NCBI GenBank assembly: GCA_023407175.1
Contig: JAEYMU010000025.1
Coordinates: forward strand, 270,141 to 334,140
Direction of reading: 5' to 3'
Length of the DNA stretch: 64,000 nucleotides
DNA from: Bacillota bacterium
Lineage (GTDB): Bacteria; Bacillota_A; Clostridia; Lachnospirales; Lachnospiraceae
Positions 46,428 through 54,155 of this stretch are shown here, piece by piece; within the stretch, counting starts at the first letter, position 1; each line of letters begins with the position of its first letter. Below the pieces are notes generated by a model. That model was given only the letters and a program-made list of their open reading frames with translations. It ran no database searches and was not told the origin of the DNA. A program made the translations under genes and the position numbers.

Positions 46428-47087
46428 TCAGAAAACTTGCATTACTTCCGTTTGTGAAGAAGGAGAAAATGCTTTAATTCTTGCTTCCAACTGTCGTAAG
46501 TTCGTTTCTATATACTCTGTCTCTATTTCGGGCGGCGCATAAATTGTAAATAATACATCGACCGTTGTTTCCGTGATACGGCTTTTAAAGTCAGGCCCCC
46601 GTAAAACACTGGATATTACACCCGTACCGTCACATATCATGAGATCGCTTCCAACGGCGTTGACTTCTTTTCCGGATATGGACTGATAGACTTCGTTTCC
46701 CGAGGCCAATTTCAATTGTAAGGGCATTTGTAATTGGGACAGGTCGTGTCCAGCGGTCAGTAACATGCTTTCGAGTTCAGAAAGAAACATTGCTTGCAGT
46801 AAACCGGATTCTGCATGTAGTGTTTTTTTTCCTTTCAGTAGAGATTCGAGTTGTGCAAGAACAGGATAGCTGTATCCGAATTTCTTGTAATAGGACGTAT
46901 AGGATTGAATGGGATAGAATGCCTTAAGCTCCTTTCTATCCATATTCCCATACTTATGTTGAATTTTACAAAAGCTATTGTGTATTTCCAATTCATCAAG
47001 GGAACAAAAAGAAGTATTCTTCATCATTAAAATTCCGATTTTTGTTCCGGGTAAAGCATTTTTAATTTCATCATCAACTGTAAACAT
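46428..47087 (-). CDS. B3/B4 tRNA-binding domain protein
   Basis: 219 aa. YPIQSYTSYYKKFGYSYPVL, LQAMFLSELESMLLTAGHDL and ICDGTGVISSVLRGPD match the stand-alone B3/B4 (PheRS beta-like) domain proteins, thought to bind or edit amino acids or tRNA. It ends the leftward EamA operon, 9 bp after it, so a link to amino-acid export is plausible. Confidence 0.75.
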   Translation of the reverse strand: MFTVDDEIKNALPGTKIGILMMKNTSFCSLDELEIHNSFCKIQHKYGNMDRKELKAFYPIQSYTSYYKKFGYSYPVLAQLESLLKGKKTLHAESGLLQAMFLSELESMLLTAGHDLSQLQMPLQLKLASGNEVYQSISGKEVNAVGSDLMICDGTGVISSVLRGPDFKSRITETTVDVLFTIYAPPEIETEYIETNLRQLEARIKAFSPSSQTEVMQVF

Positions 47088-47096
47088 AGTGTCCTC

Positions 47097-48053
47097 CTAA
47101 TTATATTTGGTTAAGTTATTTACTGCTGTTAATTTCAAACGGTCTCCGTCATTTTTGCCAATCAACAGCATGCTGAAAATAATCATAAACCCGCCAATAC
47201 ACTGTACATACCCTATTCTTTCTTTTAAAAGAAGCAAAGACAACAGCATGGAAGTTAAGGGTATCATACCTGAAAAAGCAGCGGTTGTGTAAGCGTCACA
47301 TCGCTTTACTCCTTCATAAAAAAATACGAAAGCCATTGCGGTTACAATGACACCATACCAAATTAAAGCAAACCATTCTTTCCATCCAAGTGCTGGAATA
47401 GAAACCCAAGAAAACTCATAAAGTGCGGGAATGGTGGACAAAACGAAGGCAATGGCAGATACCAGCAGGGTTTGTACCATGGGATGAATCTGTACCGCAG
47501 AATTCTCCCCCGCACTGACTTTGTGCTTCCTTGAAATAATATTAAAGGTTGATTCGCTTGCCGCACCGCAAATAATCAGCATATTACCTAAAATATGATG
47601 GACGGAAAACATCGCTGACAAAATATTGATCCCTTGCAATAGTACAATGCCTATAACCGTACAACAGATTCCCAGAATGGCTGTTCTTGAAAGTTTTTCT
47701 CTTAAAAACAGAAAAGCCAACACAGACGTAATAGCCGGTGTTGTGCCTGTCAAGATTCCTGCTTCCATGGTGCTTGTTAAGCCAACACCAAAGAGTAGAA
47801 ATGTGCGGAAGAGGAAAATTCCGAAAACAGCTTGGCATAGGATCATGAGCCAGTCTCTCTTTGTCAGTATTCGAACTGTTTGGAGAGTTTTAGCTCCGTA
47901 GAATGGCAGAAAACATATAAGCACAATTCCTAAGCTTAAAGTCGTAATTATAAAACTATTTAATTTTTCCGTTAGAATATATCCTGTAATGACTGAAGTA
48001 CCCGCTAATGAAAAAGCGCCCAACAAATACACCTTTCCTTGAAATTGCTTCAT
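47097..48053 (-). CDS. EamA/DMT-family transporter
   Basis: 318 aa, ten predicted helices in two EamA repeats (LGAFSLAGTSVITGYILTEK, TGTTPAITSVLAFLFLREKL, FSGMIPLTSMLLSLLLLKER). Probably exports an amino acid or related metabolite. It is divergent from a MocR regulator at 48174, a common pairing. Confidence 0.85.
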   Translation of the reverse strand: MKQFQGKVYLLGAFSLAGTSVITGYILTEKLNSFIITTLSLGIVLICFLPFYGAKTLQTVRILTKRDWLMILCQAVFGIFLFRTFLLFGVGLTSTMEAGILTGTTPAITSVLAFLFLREKLSRTAILGICCTVIGIVLLQGINILSAMFSVHHILGNMLIICGAASESTFNIISRKHKVSAGENSAVQIHPMVQTLLVSAIAFVLSTIPALYEFSWVSIPALGWKEWFALIWYGVIVTAMAFVFFYEGVKRCDAYTTAAFSGMIPLTSMLLSLLLLKERIGYVQCIGGFMIIFSMLLIGKNDGDRLKLTAVNNLTKYN

Positions 48054-48071
48054 GGCATACCTTCCTTTTAA

Positions 48072-48160
48072 TTTGCATTTATATTGATTTTTGTTATAAT
48101 TATATCGTTACAACTGGAGCACTGTAAGGGCCAGTTTAACACAAATTTTAAAGAGCCAGT
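48072..48160 (+). promoter_or_regulatory. MocR promoter and operator
   Basis: TTTGCA (48072-48077), 17 bp, TATAAT (48095-48100). Just downstream, AACTGG (48112-48117) and CCAGTT (48131-48136) form an inverted repeat, with a further GCCAGT at 48155. These repeated half-sites in the divergent region fit MocR/PdxR binding. Confidence 0.55.
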
Positions 48161-48173
48161 TAGGGGGGGTTTT

Positions 48174-49565
48174 ATGTGGGGAATTATATTACAGGATAAC
48201 AAAGAGATTGGTTTGGCACGTCAAATTTTTATTTCCTTGAAAGAGCGTATGTTAACGGGACAAATTCCTCAGGGGGAAGCATTACCATCTACCAGAGAAC
48301 TGGCAAAGGGCTTGGGTGTTTCCCGCAACACCGTTTGTGAAGCATATGATATGCTTTGGTCGGAAGGCTTTATTATCAGCCATCAGGGCGCGCCGTCACG
48401 TGTGGCTGACGGGCTCCGAATCCAATCTACACAGCAAAGAGAAACGGCGCAGAATACAGATAAAATTTCACCAGCTATTTTATGGGATTTCAAGACAGGT
48501 CAACCCGATTTAACACTTTTTCCGTGGCAAACGTGGAATAAGATAATAAGCGATACAGCCAGAAGTTTACCCGCCCGTCAACTGGAATATAGCGGGCCGA
48601 AGGGATATGAGCCGCTTTGTAAAGAAATTTCCCATTGGCTTTTGCGCAGCAGGAGTATGGAAGTCAGTCCTGACGATATCTTGATTACATCAGGAGCAAC
48701 GCAAGCCCTTCATTTACTTGTAGAGATTCTCCATAAAGAGGGCCATGTCTTTGCACTGGAAAACCCTTCACATCCGGGAATCCGCACGGTTATATCCGAT
48801 AAGGGATATCCTCTACACTGGATGCCTGTCGACAGCAATGGAGCGGATATATCCACGCTTCATAAACGAAATATTTCAGCAGTCTATGTTACGCCTTCTC
48901 ATCAGTTCCCACTGGGAGGAATCCTTCCTGCAAACCGCCGTACAGCATTGATTCGTATGGCACAGGAAAAAGATTTTTATGTTATTGAAGACGATTACGA
49001 CAGTGAATTTCGTTACATCGGTTCTCCAATAACGCCAATTTACTCGATAAATTCTTCCCGTGTGATATATGTCGGGACTTTTAGCAAGGCAGTTTTCCCG
49101 GCCCTCCGTCTGGGTTTCGCGGTGTTGCCGAAATCCTTGCACCCAAAATGGAGACATTACCGCAATTATATGGACGTTCAGAACCCAATTCTAGAGCAGG
49201 CGGTCCTGGCTGAATTCCTGCGGAGCAGAAAAATGGACAAACATGTTCAGCGCATGCGGCATGTGTATGAGGAAAAGCGGAATGCACTGCTGGAGCGTGT
49301 GAAAATGGCCTTCGGTGATTCGGTATATCCTTGGGGGGATGCTTCCGGCTTGCATGTTGCTTTGCAATTTCCGGGGTTTGAGTTTGGCAATAAATTCATT
49401 TTGAGTTGCAAAAAAGCTGGTATACGAGTATACACCTTATCACAATACTGCGTCTCACGAAATGAGCATAAAGATAAGCTCCTGCTTGGGTACGGACATT
49501 TAAATTCGATGCAAATTCAAGAAGGGATTCTGGCCTTGTACCAAGTGATTATGAATGGAGAATAG
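48174..49565 (+). CDS. MocR/PdxR-family regulator (GntR HTH + aminotransferase fold)
   Basis: 463 aa from ATG 48174, after AGGGGGGG; the frame opens 30 codons upstream. N-terminal GntR winged helix (ALPSTRELAKGLGVSRNTVC, AYDMLWSEGFI). The C-terminal ~350 residues are fold-type I aminotransferase-like: ITSGATQALHLLVEIL, PSHQFPLGGILPANRR, VIEDDYDSEFRY, YVGTFSKAVFPALRLGF with the PLP Lys. Probably controls the divergent EamA gene in response to PLP or an amino acid. Confidence 0.9.
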   Translation: MWGIILQDNKEIGLARQIFISLKERMLTGQIPQGEALPSTRELAKGLGVSRNTVCEAYDMLWSEGFIISHQGAPSRVADGLRIQSTQQRETAQNTDKISPAILWDFKTGQPDLTLFPWQTWNKIISDTARSLPARQLEYSGPKGYEPLCKEISHWLLRSRSMEVSPDDILITSGATQALHLLVEILHKEGHVFALENPSHPGIRTVISDKGYPLHWMPVDSNGADISTLHKRNISAVYVTPSHQFPLGGILPANRRTALIRMAQEKDFYVIEDDYDSEFRYIGSPITPIYSINSSRVIYVGTFSKAVFPALRLGFAVLPKSLHPKWRHYRNYMDVQNPILEQAVLAEFLRSRKMDKHVQRMRHVYEEKRNALLERVKMAFGDSVYPWGDASGLHVALQFPGFEFGNKFILSCKKAGIRVYTLSQYCVSRNEHKDKLLLGYGHLNSMQIQEGILALYQVIMNGE

Positions 49566-49712
49566 AACTAAATATTATACATTAACCATCTGTTGGTTGC
49601 TTGTGTTATTCTATAGAATCAAATATTGCTTCCTTATGGGCACTGTCCGTAAGCCTAGGAATAACAATAGAGGACTGCATTTGCAATCCTCTAAGCGCTA
49701 CTGTTTTGTCGA

Positions 49713-51074
49713 TTAGAAAAAAACCGAAAACCGGACACCATTGTTTGAATTTTCAATTTTATATTTTAGTTCATGCCGATCAAAAACTGTTTTGACAATA
49801 TACAATCCAAGTCCGCTGCCTCCCGTGTTTCGGTTGCGGGATTGTTCGACACGATAAAACGGTTCATATACTTGCTCTATGTCTGAATCTCTTAACTGAA
49901 TTCCTGTGTTTTCAGCTTCGAAAACGCCGTCTTTTAAAGCAATCATGATTTCAGCACCAACTGGCGAATGAGAAACCGCGTTGCCGATAATATTAGAAAA
50001 TGCCATTTTCAGCATTGCTTCATCACCGCAGCAATAGAAAGGATTTTCTATATCAAAGTGAAAAGTTATGCTTTTATCTTCTGCCATCCCCTGAAACTTA
50101 CGGCAGCAATCTATCATGAGCTGACCTAAGTTAAGTTTTGTAACAGACAATGTAAGGTCATTTGAAGCCATACGGGAAGCGGCTAAAATCTCTTTGAGCA
50201 GCTTTTCCATTTCAATGACGGTTCGCATGGAATGCTGTAAATAAATATCCCTGTCCTTATACTCACCAACCCCATAAATCATTCCTTCTAATTCACCCTT
50301 TAAAATTGTAATGGGAGTTTTGAGTTCATGGGATACGGCTCTAAAAAAATCCACACGCTGTTTTTCCTGCTGCTGTTCCCGTTCAATATCAGTCTTTAAT
50401 CTTTCATTGGCAGCTTTCAGTTCTGTGAGTGTTTGATCCAGTTTTTCCGCCATGGTATTAAGGTTAGAAGCAAGAATGCCGATTTCATCTGGTCGGTCTA
50501 TATTGCAGCGCCATGTCATATCAAGGCTTGTCATTTTCTTTGAAATATTGCTGATTTCAATGATTGGCTTTGATAAAAAACGCGAACAAATAAAAGCTGA
50601 AATGGATGAAATCAGCAGGATGATTGCGGTGACAATAGGCAAAAGCTTGGTGAATGTCTGTGCAATTTGATTGACGGTATTACTGGAAATAGATATGGTT
50701 AGCGTGTAGTTTTCTGAGGCTCCTTGAAAGTTTAATGAAATAGTTGTTGTTTGCGTTGGACTTTCTTCACTCAGTTCTTCCATACCATTACCGCCAAAGG
50801 ACATTTCAGTGCCGTTACCAGTTAATGAAGCAACTGCGCCATTTTTAATGCAAAAGTTATATATCTTTGGAATTCCGTCTTCCAGCGTGCCGCTGGTAAG
50901 TTCAGCGGTAAGCTGACTGATTTGCGCACTGTAATTCGACGTGGCGAGATTTTTATAGCTGATAGGCATTACCGCCATCACGATACCATAAAGAATAAAG
51001 CTGGCCGCTAAAAGGGTTGCGGCAATCAGAAAAAATATTTTAGCAGCTAAACTGTTTCTAATCTTCTTTATCAA
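49713..51074 (-). CDS. Sensor histidine kinase
   Basis: 453 aa. Helix ~12-35, extracellular sensor ~36-140, second helix ~143-165, HAMP (SKPIIEISNISKKMTSLDMT), HisKA with RAVSHELKTPITILKGELEG, and HATPase boxes (NIIGNAVSHSPVGAE, GGSGLGLYIVKTVFD). Cytoplasmic membrane. It overlaps the response-regulator gene by 17 bp. The signal is not known; the resemblance is to kinases that control antimicrobial-peptide ABC systems. Confidence 0.9.
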   Translation of the reverse strand: MIKKIRNSLAAKIFFLIAATLLAASFILYGIVMAVMPISYKNLATSNYSAQISQLTAELTSGTLEDGIPKIYNFCIKNGAVASLTGNGTEMSFGGNGMEELSEESPTQTTTISLNFQGASENYTLTISISSNTVNQIAQTFTKLLPIVTAIILLISSISAFICSRFLSKPIIEISNISKKMTSLDMTWRCNIDRPDEIGILASNLNTMAEKLDQTLTELKAANERLKTDIEREQQQEKQRVDFFRAVSHELKTPITILKGELEGMIYGVGEYKDRDIYLQHSMRTVIEMEKLLKEILAASRMASNDLTLSVTKLNLGQLMIDCCRKFQGMAEDKSITFHFDIENPFYCCGDEAMLKMAFSNIIGNAVSHSPVGAEIMIALKDGVFEAENTGIQLRDSDIEQVYEPFYRVEQSRNRNTGGSGLGLYIVKTVFDRHELKYKIENSNNGVRFSVFF

Positions 51075-51729
51075 TCCGATATCCCACCCCTCTAATCGTT
51101 TCTATGCACTCAGTACCAAGCTTTTTGCGGATATTCTTGATATGCGTATTTACTATTTTTTCATCGCCATAATAATTGTAATCCCAAATTTGATTAAGCA
51201 AGTTGTCCCTTGTAAAAACATGGCCTTTGTTCTCCATCAGTAATCGCAAGATTTCAAATTCCCGGGCGGTCAGCACAACCTCATTGCCGGAAACAAAGAC
51301 TTTATAGTTTTGTGTGTCAAGCTGAATATCCCTATGGAAAAGCAACAGCGAATTGTCAGGCTGTTCGCCTGATCGCCGCAGAACGGCTTCAATCCTTCTT
51401 AATACCAGCGGCATAGAAAACGGCTTTGTAATATAATCGTCTGCCAAAAGATCAAAGCCCTTCATCTGGCTTTCTTCATCGTCCAAAGCCGTCAGTATGA
51501 TAACCGGCGTATTACTCTCGTTCCGTATCATTTCACAAACTGTATATCCATCTATTTTGGGCATCATGATGTCCAGCAGCACAAGGTCATAGCTATCTCT
51601 ATGAAAAGCGGTAATGCCCTGCATTCCGTCATCTGTCAGAATGACAGTGTATCCTGCTTCAATTAAAAAAGCTTTGAGTATATTTTGAATAGATTTTTCA
51701 TCTTCAATAATTAAAATTTGCTGTGCCAA
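51058..51729 (-). CDS. OmpR-family response regulator
   Basis: 223 aa. Receiver with phospho-acceptor Asp in DLVLLDIMMPKIDGYTVCEM, Thr in VIILTALDDEE, Lys in DYITKPFSMP. The C-terminal winged helix is ...VLTAREFEILRLLMENKGHV and IRGVGYRIDKED. Partner of the kinase at 49713. The direct-repeat box upstream of this gene recurs before the FtsX-type ABC operon, so it probably controls both. Confidence 0.92.
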   Translation of the reverse strand: MAQQILIIEDEKSIQNILKAFLIEAGYTVILTDDGMQGITAFHRDSYDLVLLDIMMPKIDGYTVCEMIRNESNTPVIILTALDDEESQMKGFDLLADDYITKPFSMPLVLRRIEAVLRRSGEQPDNSLLLFHRDIQLDTQNYKVFVSGNEVVLTAREFEILRLLMENKGHVFTRDNLLNQIWDYNYYGDEKIVNTHIKNIRKKLGTECIETIRGVGYRIDKED

Positions 51730-51747
51730 GAGATCACCTCCGTTTTA

Positions 51748-51786
51748 TTTATAATTTTACAATATAAAAGTGTAGTTGCGGTGGAG
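51748..51786 (-). promoter_or_regulatory. Response-regulator box and promoter of the two-component operon
   Basis: Plus strand GTGTAG (51770-51775) and GTGGAG (51781-51786), 11-bp spacing. On the minus strand CTACAC is followed 10 bp later by TAAAAT, exactly as at 44,887-44,923. Confidence 0.65.
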
Positions 51787-51915
51787 ATATAATATTTTCA
51801 TAATACTAACATTCTAAATTCAAAATATAGAATATGCAAGTATGAGAGGCTTCTCTTATACTGTAACTACAGAAACAAGCACGTCGAAACACAAAACGGC
51901 AAAACGGCAAGCAAT

Positions 51916-51935
51916 GTGACTGTGGCCACAGTCAC
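51916..51935. repeat. Perfect 20-bp palindrome downstream of the relaxase gene
   Basis: GTGACTGTGGCCACAGTCAC, 10-bp arms with no spacer, followed by GGGGAGCCTCCCC. It lies 96 bp beyond the relaxase stop. It may be a terminator, a protein site or part of an origin region. The rest of 51,730-52,030 holds no gene. Confidence 0.5.
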
Positions 51936-51973
51936 GCAAAGCTGCTTGTTGGGGAGCCTCCCCAAACCCCATC

Positions 51974-51998
51974 ACTTCGGGCCAATTTGGCTCGAAGT
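51974..51998. repeat. Element palindrome, copy 5
   Basis: ACTTCGGGCCAA-T-TTGGCTCGAAGT, one mismatch between arms, 33 bp after the relaxase stop. Confidence 0.88.
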
Positions 51999-52030
51999 CC
52001 GCGCGTTGCGCTCTTTGTTGCGTCATGTCG

Positions 52031-53443
52031 CTATCGCTCCATTTCCTTATTTTTCTGCGTGTCCGTCAGACCGAGCAAATGGTCAATATTGGCCTTTGCC
52101 GTAATAAGCTCCTGCATACTCTTTTTTGCCGCCCGGTACTCCCGGTATGCGGCATTTTTTTCAGCCGTCAGCTGTTGTCTTTCCGCTTTGAGCGTATCCA
52201 TCTTCGGGAGCTTCGCCCCGGAAAGAATACGCTTGAAAGTAGCCTGTGCCGCCCGGTGTAATTCAATATCGCCCTCATGCTCCGCATAATATTTCCGACT
52301 GTATTTCGTAGCCTTGTAGCCCTCAAATACAGCACGGGTCTTTGCATAGTCAACCGTTGCTGCCATTAAATCCGCATTGGTGTTCGCCGTAGCCTCAATG
52401 ACTTTTATTTTATCTGAAAGAGTATGGAAATGGTCTGCGGCCTGTGCCGTTTTTTCGGCAAGTTGCGAATATTCCAGAAGATTGTTTTCCTGCAAATATT
52501 GGAGTGTTGCCGCCATTTGTTTTAAATTGAACACCTTGGCCCACCGCTCATAGGCCGGGCCTTTTCCAGACCTCATTCTGGATTGAATATCAATAATCAG
52601 GTTGACCTTGTGCGGCTCGAAGTGCCCCCCGGATGGAGCGGCCCGGCGCTCAATAATGGCTTGTATATCTTCCAGCCCATAACCCTTGCCAAGTGTAGAG
52701 GAACGAAGCCGGGTAAACCGTTCCTGCCCCTCGGCTCGAAAGCTGACCGCACCGCCGCGACCTCGTTTAACTTCATAGTCAGCAGTTTCCATCGCCTTAA
52801 AAAATACTTCCATACTGGCAGGCTTTTCAGAAATGCAAATGTCAATCTGCGCTTTTAGCCGCTCCTGAAAGGTCAGCGGCTTGTTACCGTCAAGCCATTG
52901 CCCGTAATGCTTGTATTTGCCCTTGCTTTTCAGCTTTGGATGGGCGATATAGGACAGCCCGTTTTCAATACATATTCGGTCGGAAAGCCGCCGGAGTGCA
53001 AAGCTGGAACCCCAAAAATTATTGAATTTTCTTGTGCAGTCAAGGGCAGTGGAATTGTAGTAAATGTGATTATGAAAGTGCTTGCGGTCTACATGCGTTG
53101 CAACAAAAAAGGCGTATTTGCCTTTCGTCCAGCGCATAGCCGTTTCATAACCAATCCGGTTGGCTTCCTCCGGCGTGATCTCTCCGGGGATAAAGGACTG
53201 CCGAATCTGATAACACAAAATATCAGCATCCTTTTTCTGCTCCCGCCCGGTGATTGCTTTGTATTTAGCTTTGGAAAGTAAAAATTCTGCGTCGGCAGTT
53301 TCCGCGTCGCATTGATAAGAAGAAATCAATTCGCCCTGTTGTGTCTTGTCGGGATTCTGCCCATAATCGAAACGGTCGGCAAGAGATTGCGCAATGGTTT
53401 CTCCCTTGCTGATATGATGAATAATCAGGCGCGTGGTTGCCAT
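52031..53443 (-). CDS. MOBP-type relaxase
   Basis: 470 aa from ATG 53443 (GGAAGGAGGG upstream); the frame is open through palindrome copy 6, which is not part of the protein. N-terminal relaxase domain ATTRLIIHHISKGETIAQSL with catalytic Tyr candidates in the first motif (FDYGQNP), and metal-binding HVDRKHFHNHIYYNST (~130). The C-terminus is a long coiled coil. It nicks oriT and leads the transferred strand. The partner MobC gene lies 4.7 kb away at 58156, separated by the Gabija-like pair. Confidence 0.9.
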   Translation of the reverse strand: MATTRLIIHHISKGETIAQSLADRFDYGQNPDKTQQGELISSYQCDAETADAEFLLSKAKYKAITGREQKKDADILCYQIRQSFIPGEITPEEANRIGYETAMRWTKGKYAFFVATHVDRKHFHNHIYYNSTALDCTRKFNNFWGSSFALRRLSDRICIENGLSYIAHPKLKSKGKYKHYGQWLDGNKPLTFQERLKAQIDICISEKPASMEVFFKAMETADYEVKRGRGGAVSFRAEGQERFTRLRSSTLGKGYGLEDIQAIIERRAAPSGGHFEPHKVNLIIDIQSRMRSGKGPAYERWAKVFNLKQMAATLQYLQENNLLEYSQLAEKTAQAADHFHTLSDKIKVIEATANTNADLMAATVDYAKTRAVFEGYKATKYSRKYYAEHEGDIELHRAAQATFKRILSGAKLPKMDTLKAERQQLTAEKNAAYREYRAAKKSMQELITAKANIDHLLGLTDTQKNKEMER

Positions 53444-53468
53444 GAATACCCTCCTTCCCGGCAGTATC

Positions 53469-53493
53469 ACTTCGGGCCAAGTTGTCCCGAAGT
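53469..53493. repeat. Element palindrome, copy 6
   Basis: ACTTCGGGCCAA-GTTG-TCCCGAAGT, one change from symmetry, 26 bp upstream of the relaxase start. Confidence 0.9.
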
Positions 53494-53510
53494 CCACGGT
53501 TGAGATGTGA

Positions 53511-53534
53511 AAAGCGGGCCGTTTGGCCCGCTTT
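53511..53534 (-). terminator. Terminator-like hairpin after the CD1845-like gene
   Basis: AAAGCGGGCC / GGCCCGCTTT, 10-bp stem with a 4-nt loop, followed on the minus strand by TTTT. It lies between the CD1845-like gene and the relaxase. Confidence 0.7.
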
Positions 53535-53558
53535 CCTTGTATAGTGTCGTTTCTGTTT

Positions 53559-53852
53559 TTATCCCATCACATAATCCTTCAGGAAACAATTCAGGTCGGC
53601 CAGCCTGTCAATGAACCACTCGATTACAGCCCGGAGGCCGAGAGGGGAAATCAGGAAGCCTAATATAAGCATTGCCACACCGTTAAGGGTTGGCCCTCCC
53701 GTGACAAATATTATAACCCCCAATGCCGCAAGAATGACGGCGACAACTGTACAAATCCATTCAGAAACACAGAAGATAAAATACAGAAACGCGACGGTGA
53801 TACTTAATGCAATAATAAACGGTATCGCAATGATTTTAAAAATAATCTTCAT
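53559..53852 (-). CDS. CD1845-family small membrane protein
   Basis: 97 aa from ATG 53852, better spaced from GAAAGGGG than ATG 53858. Three hydrophobic segments (IIFKIIAIPFIIALSITVAF, WICTVVAVILAALGVIIFVT, GVAMLILGFLISPLGLRAVI). Matches the CD1845-type protein regularly found beside relaxase genes in these elements. Function unknown. Confidence 0.75.
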   Translation of the reverse strand: MKIIFKIIAIPFIIALSITVAFLYFIFCVSEWICTVVAVILAALGVIIFVTGGPTLNGVAMLILGFLISPLGLRAVIEWFIDRLADLNCFLKDYVMG

Positions 53853-53886
53853 AATCATAACCCCTTTCTTGTTTGGCTCTACCTAT

Positions 53887-53925
53887 ATTTTACTATTCGA
53901 GAAAGGGGACAACAATGTTGTCGCG
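53887..53925 (-). promoter_or_regulatory. Promoter of the CD1845/relaxase unit with the shared operator
   Basis: Minus strand: TTGTTG (53915-53910), 17 bp, TAAAAT (53892-53887). The -35 box is embedded in GCGACAACATTGTTGTC, which shares 14 leading bases with the operator at the recombinase promoter (39519-39535). Confidence 0.7.
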
Positions 53926-53947
53926 TCTTTGCGAATCTCGTCCCGGA

Positions 53948-53972
53948 ACATCGGGCCAACATGGCCCGATGT
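53948..53972. repeat. Element palindrome, copy 7
   Basis: ACATCGGGCCA-ACA-TGGCCCGATGT: paired changes in both arms keep the symmetry (ACAT/ATGT rather than ACTT/AAGT). Such compensation points to selection on the fold or dyad. Confidence 0.9.
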
Positions 53973-54155
53973 CATAGATGTGCCGAAAGCTTTGCAAAAT
54001 ATGGCTTTATTTCTTATACAATTAATAAATATTGGTGGAAATATATAATAAATTTTGTTATAATAGTAATATGATTTTGTCTTTTCAAAACAATTAGACG
54101 GTTGTCATTACAAATCAATTCAGTATATCAAAATAACAGGAATAGAGGGTGCCCT

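Noticed and set aside
52031..53497. Longer N-terminus for the relaxase starting at 53497
   Set aside because: The extra residues are palindrome sequence; GGAAGGAGGG sits just before ATG 53443, where family similarity starts.
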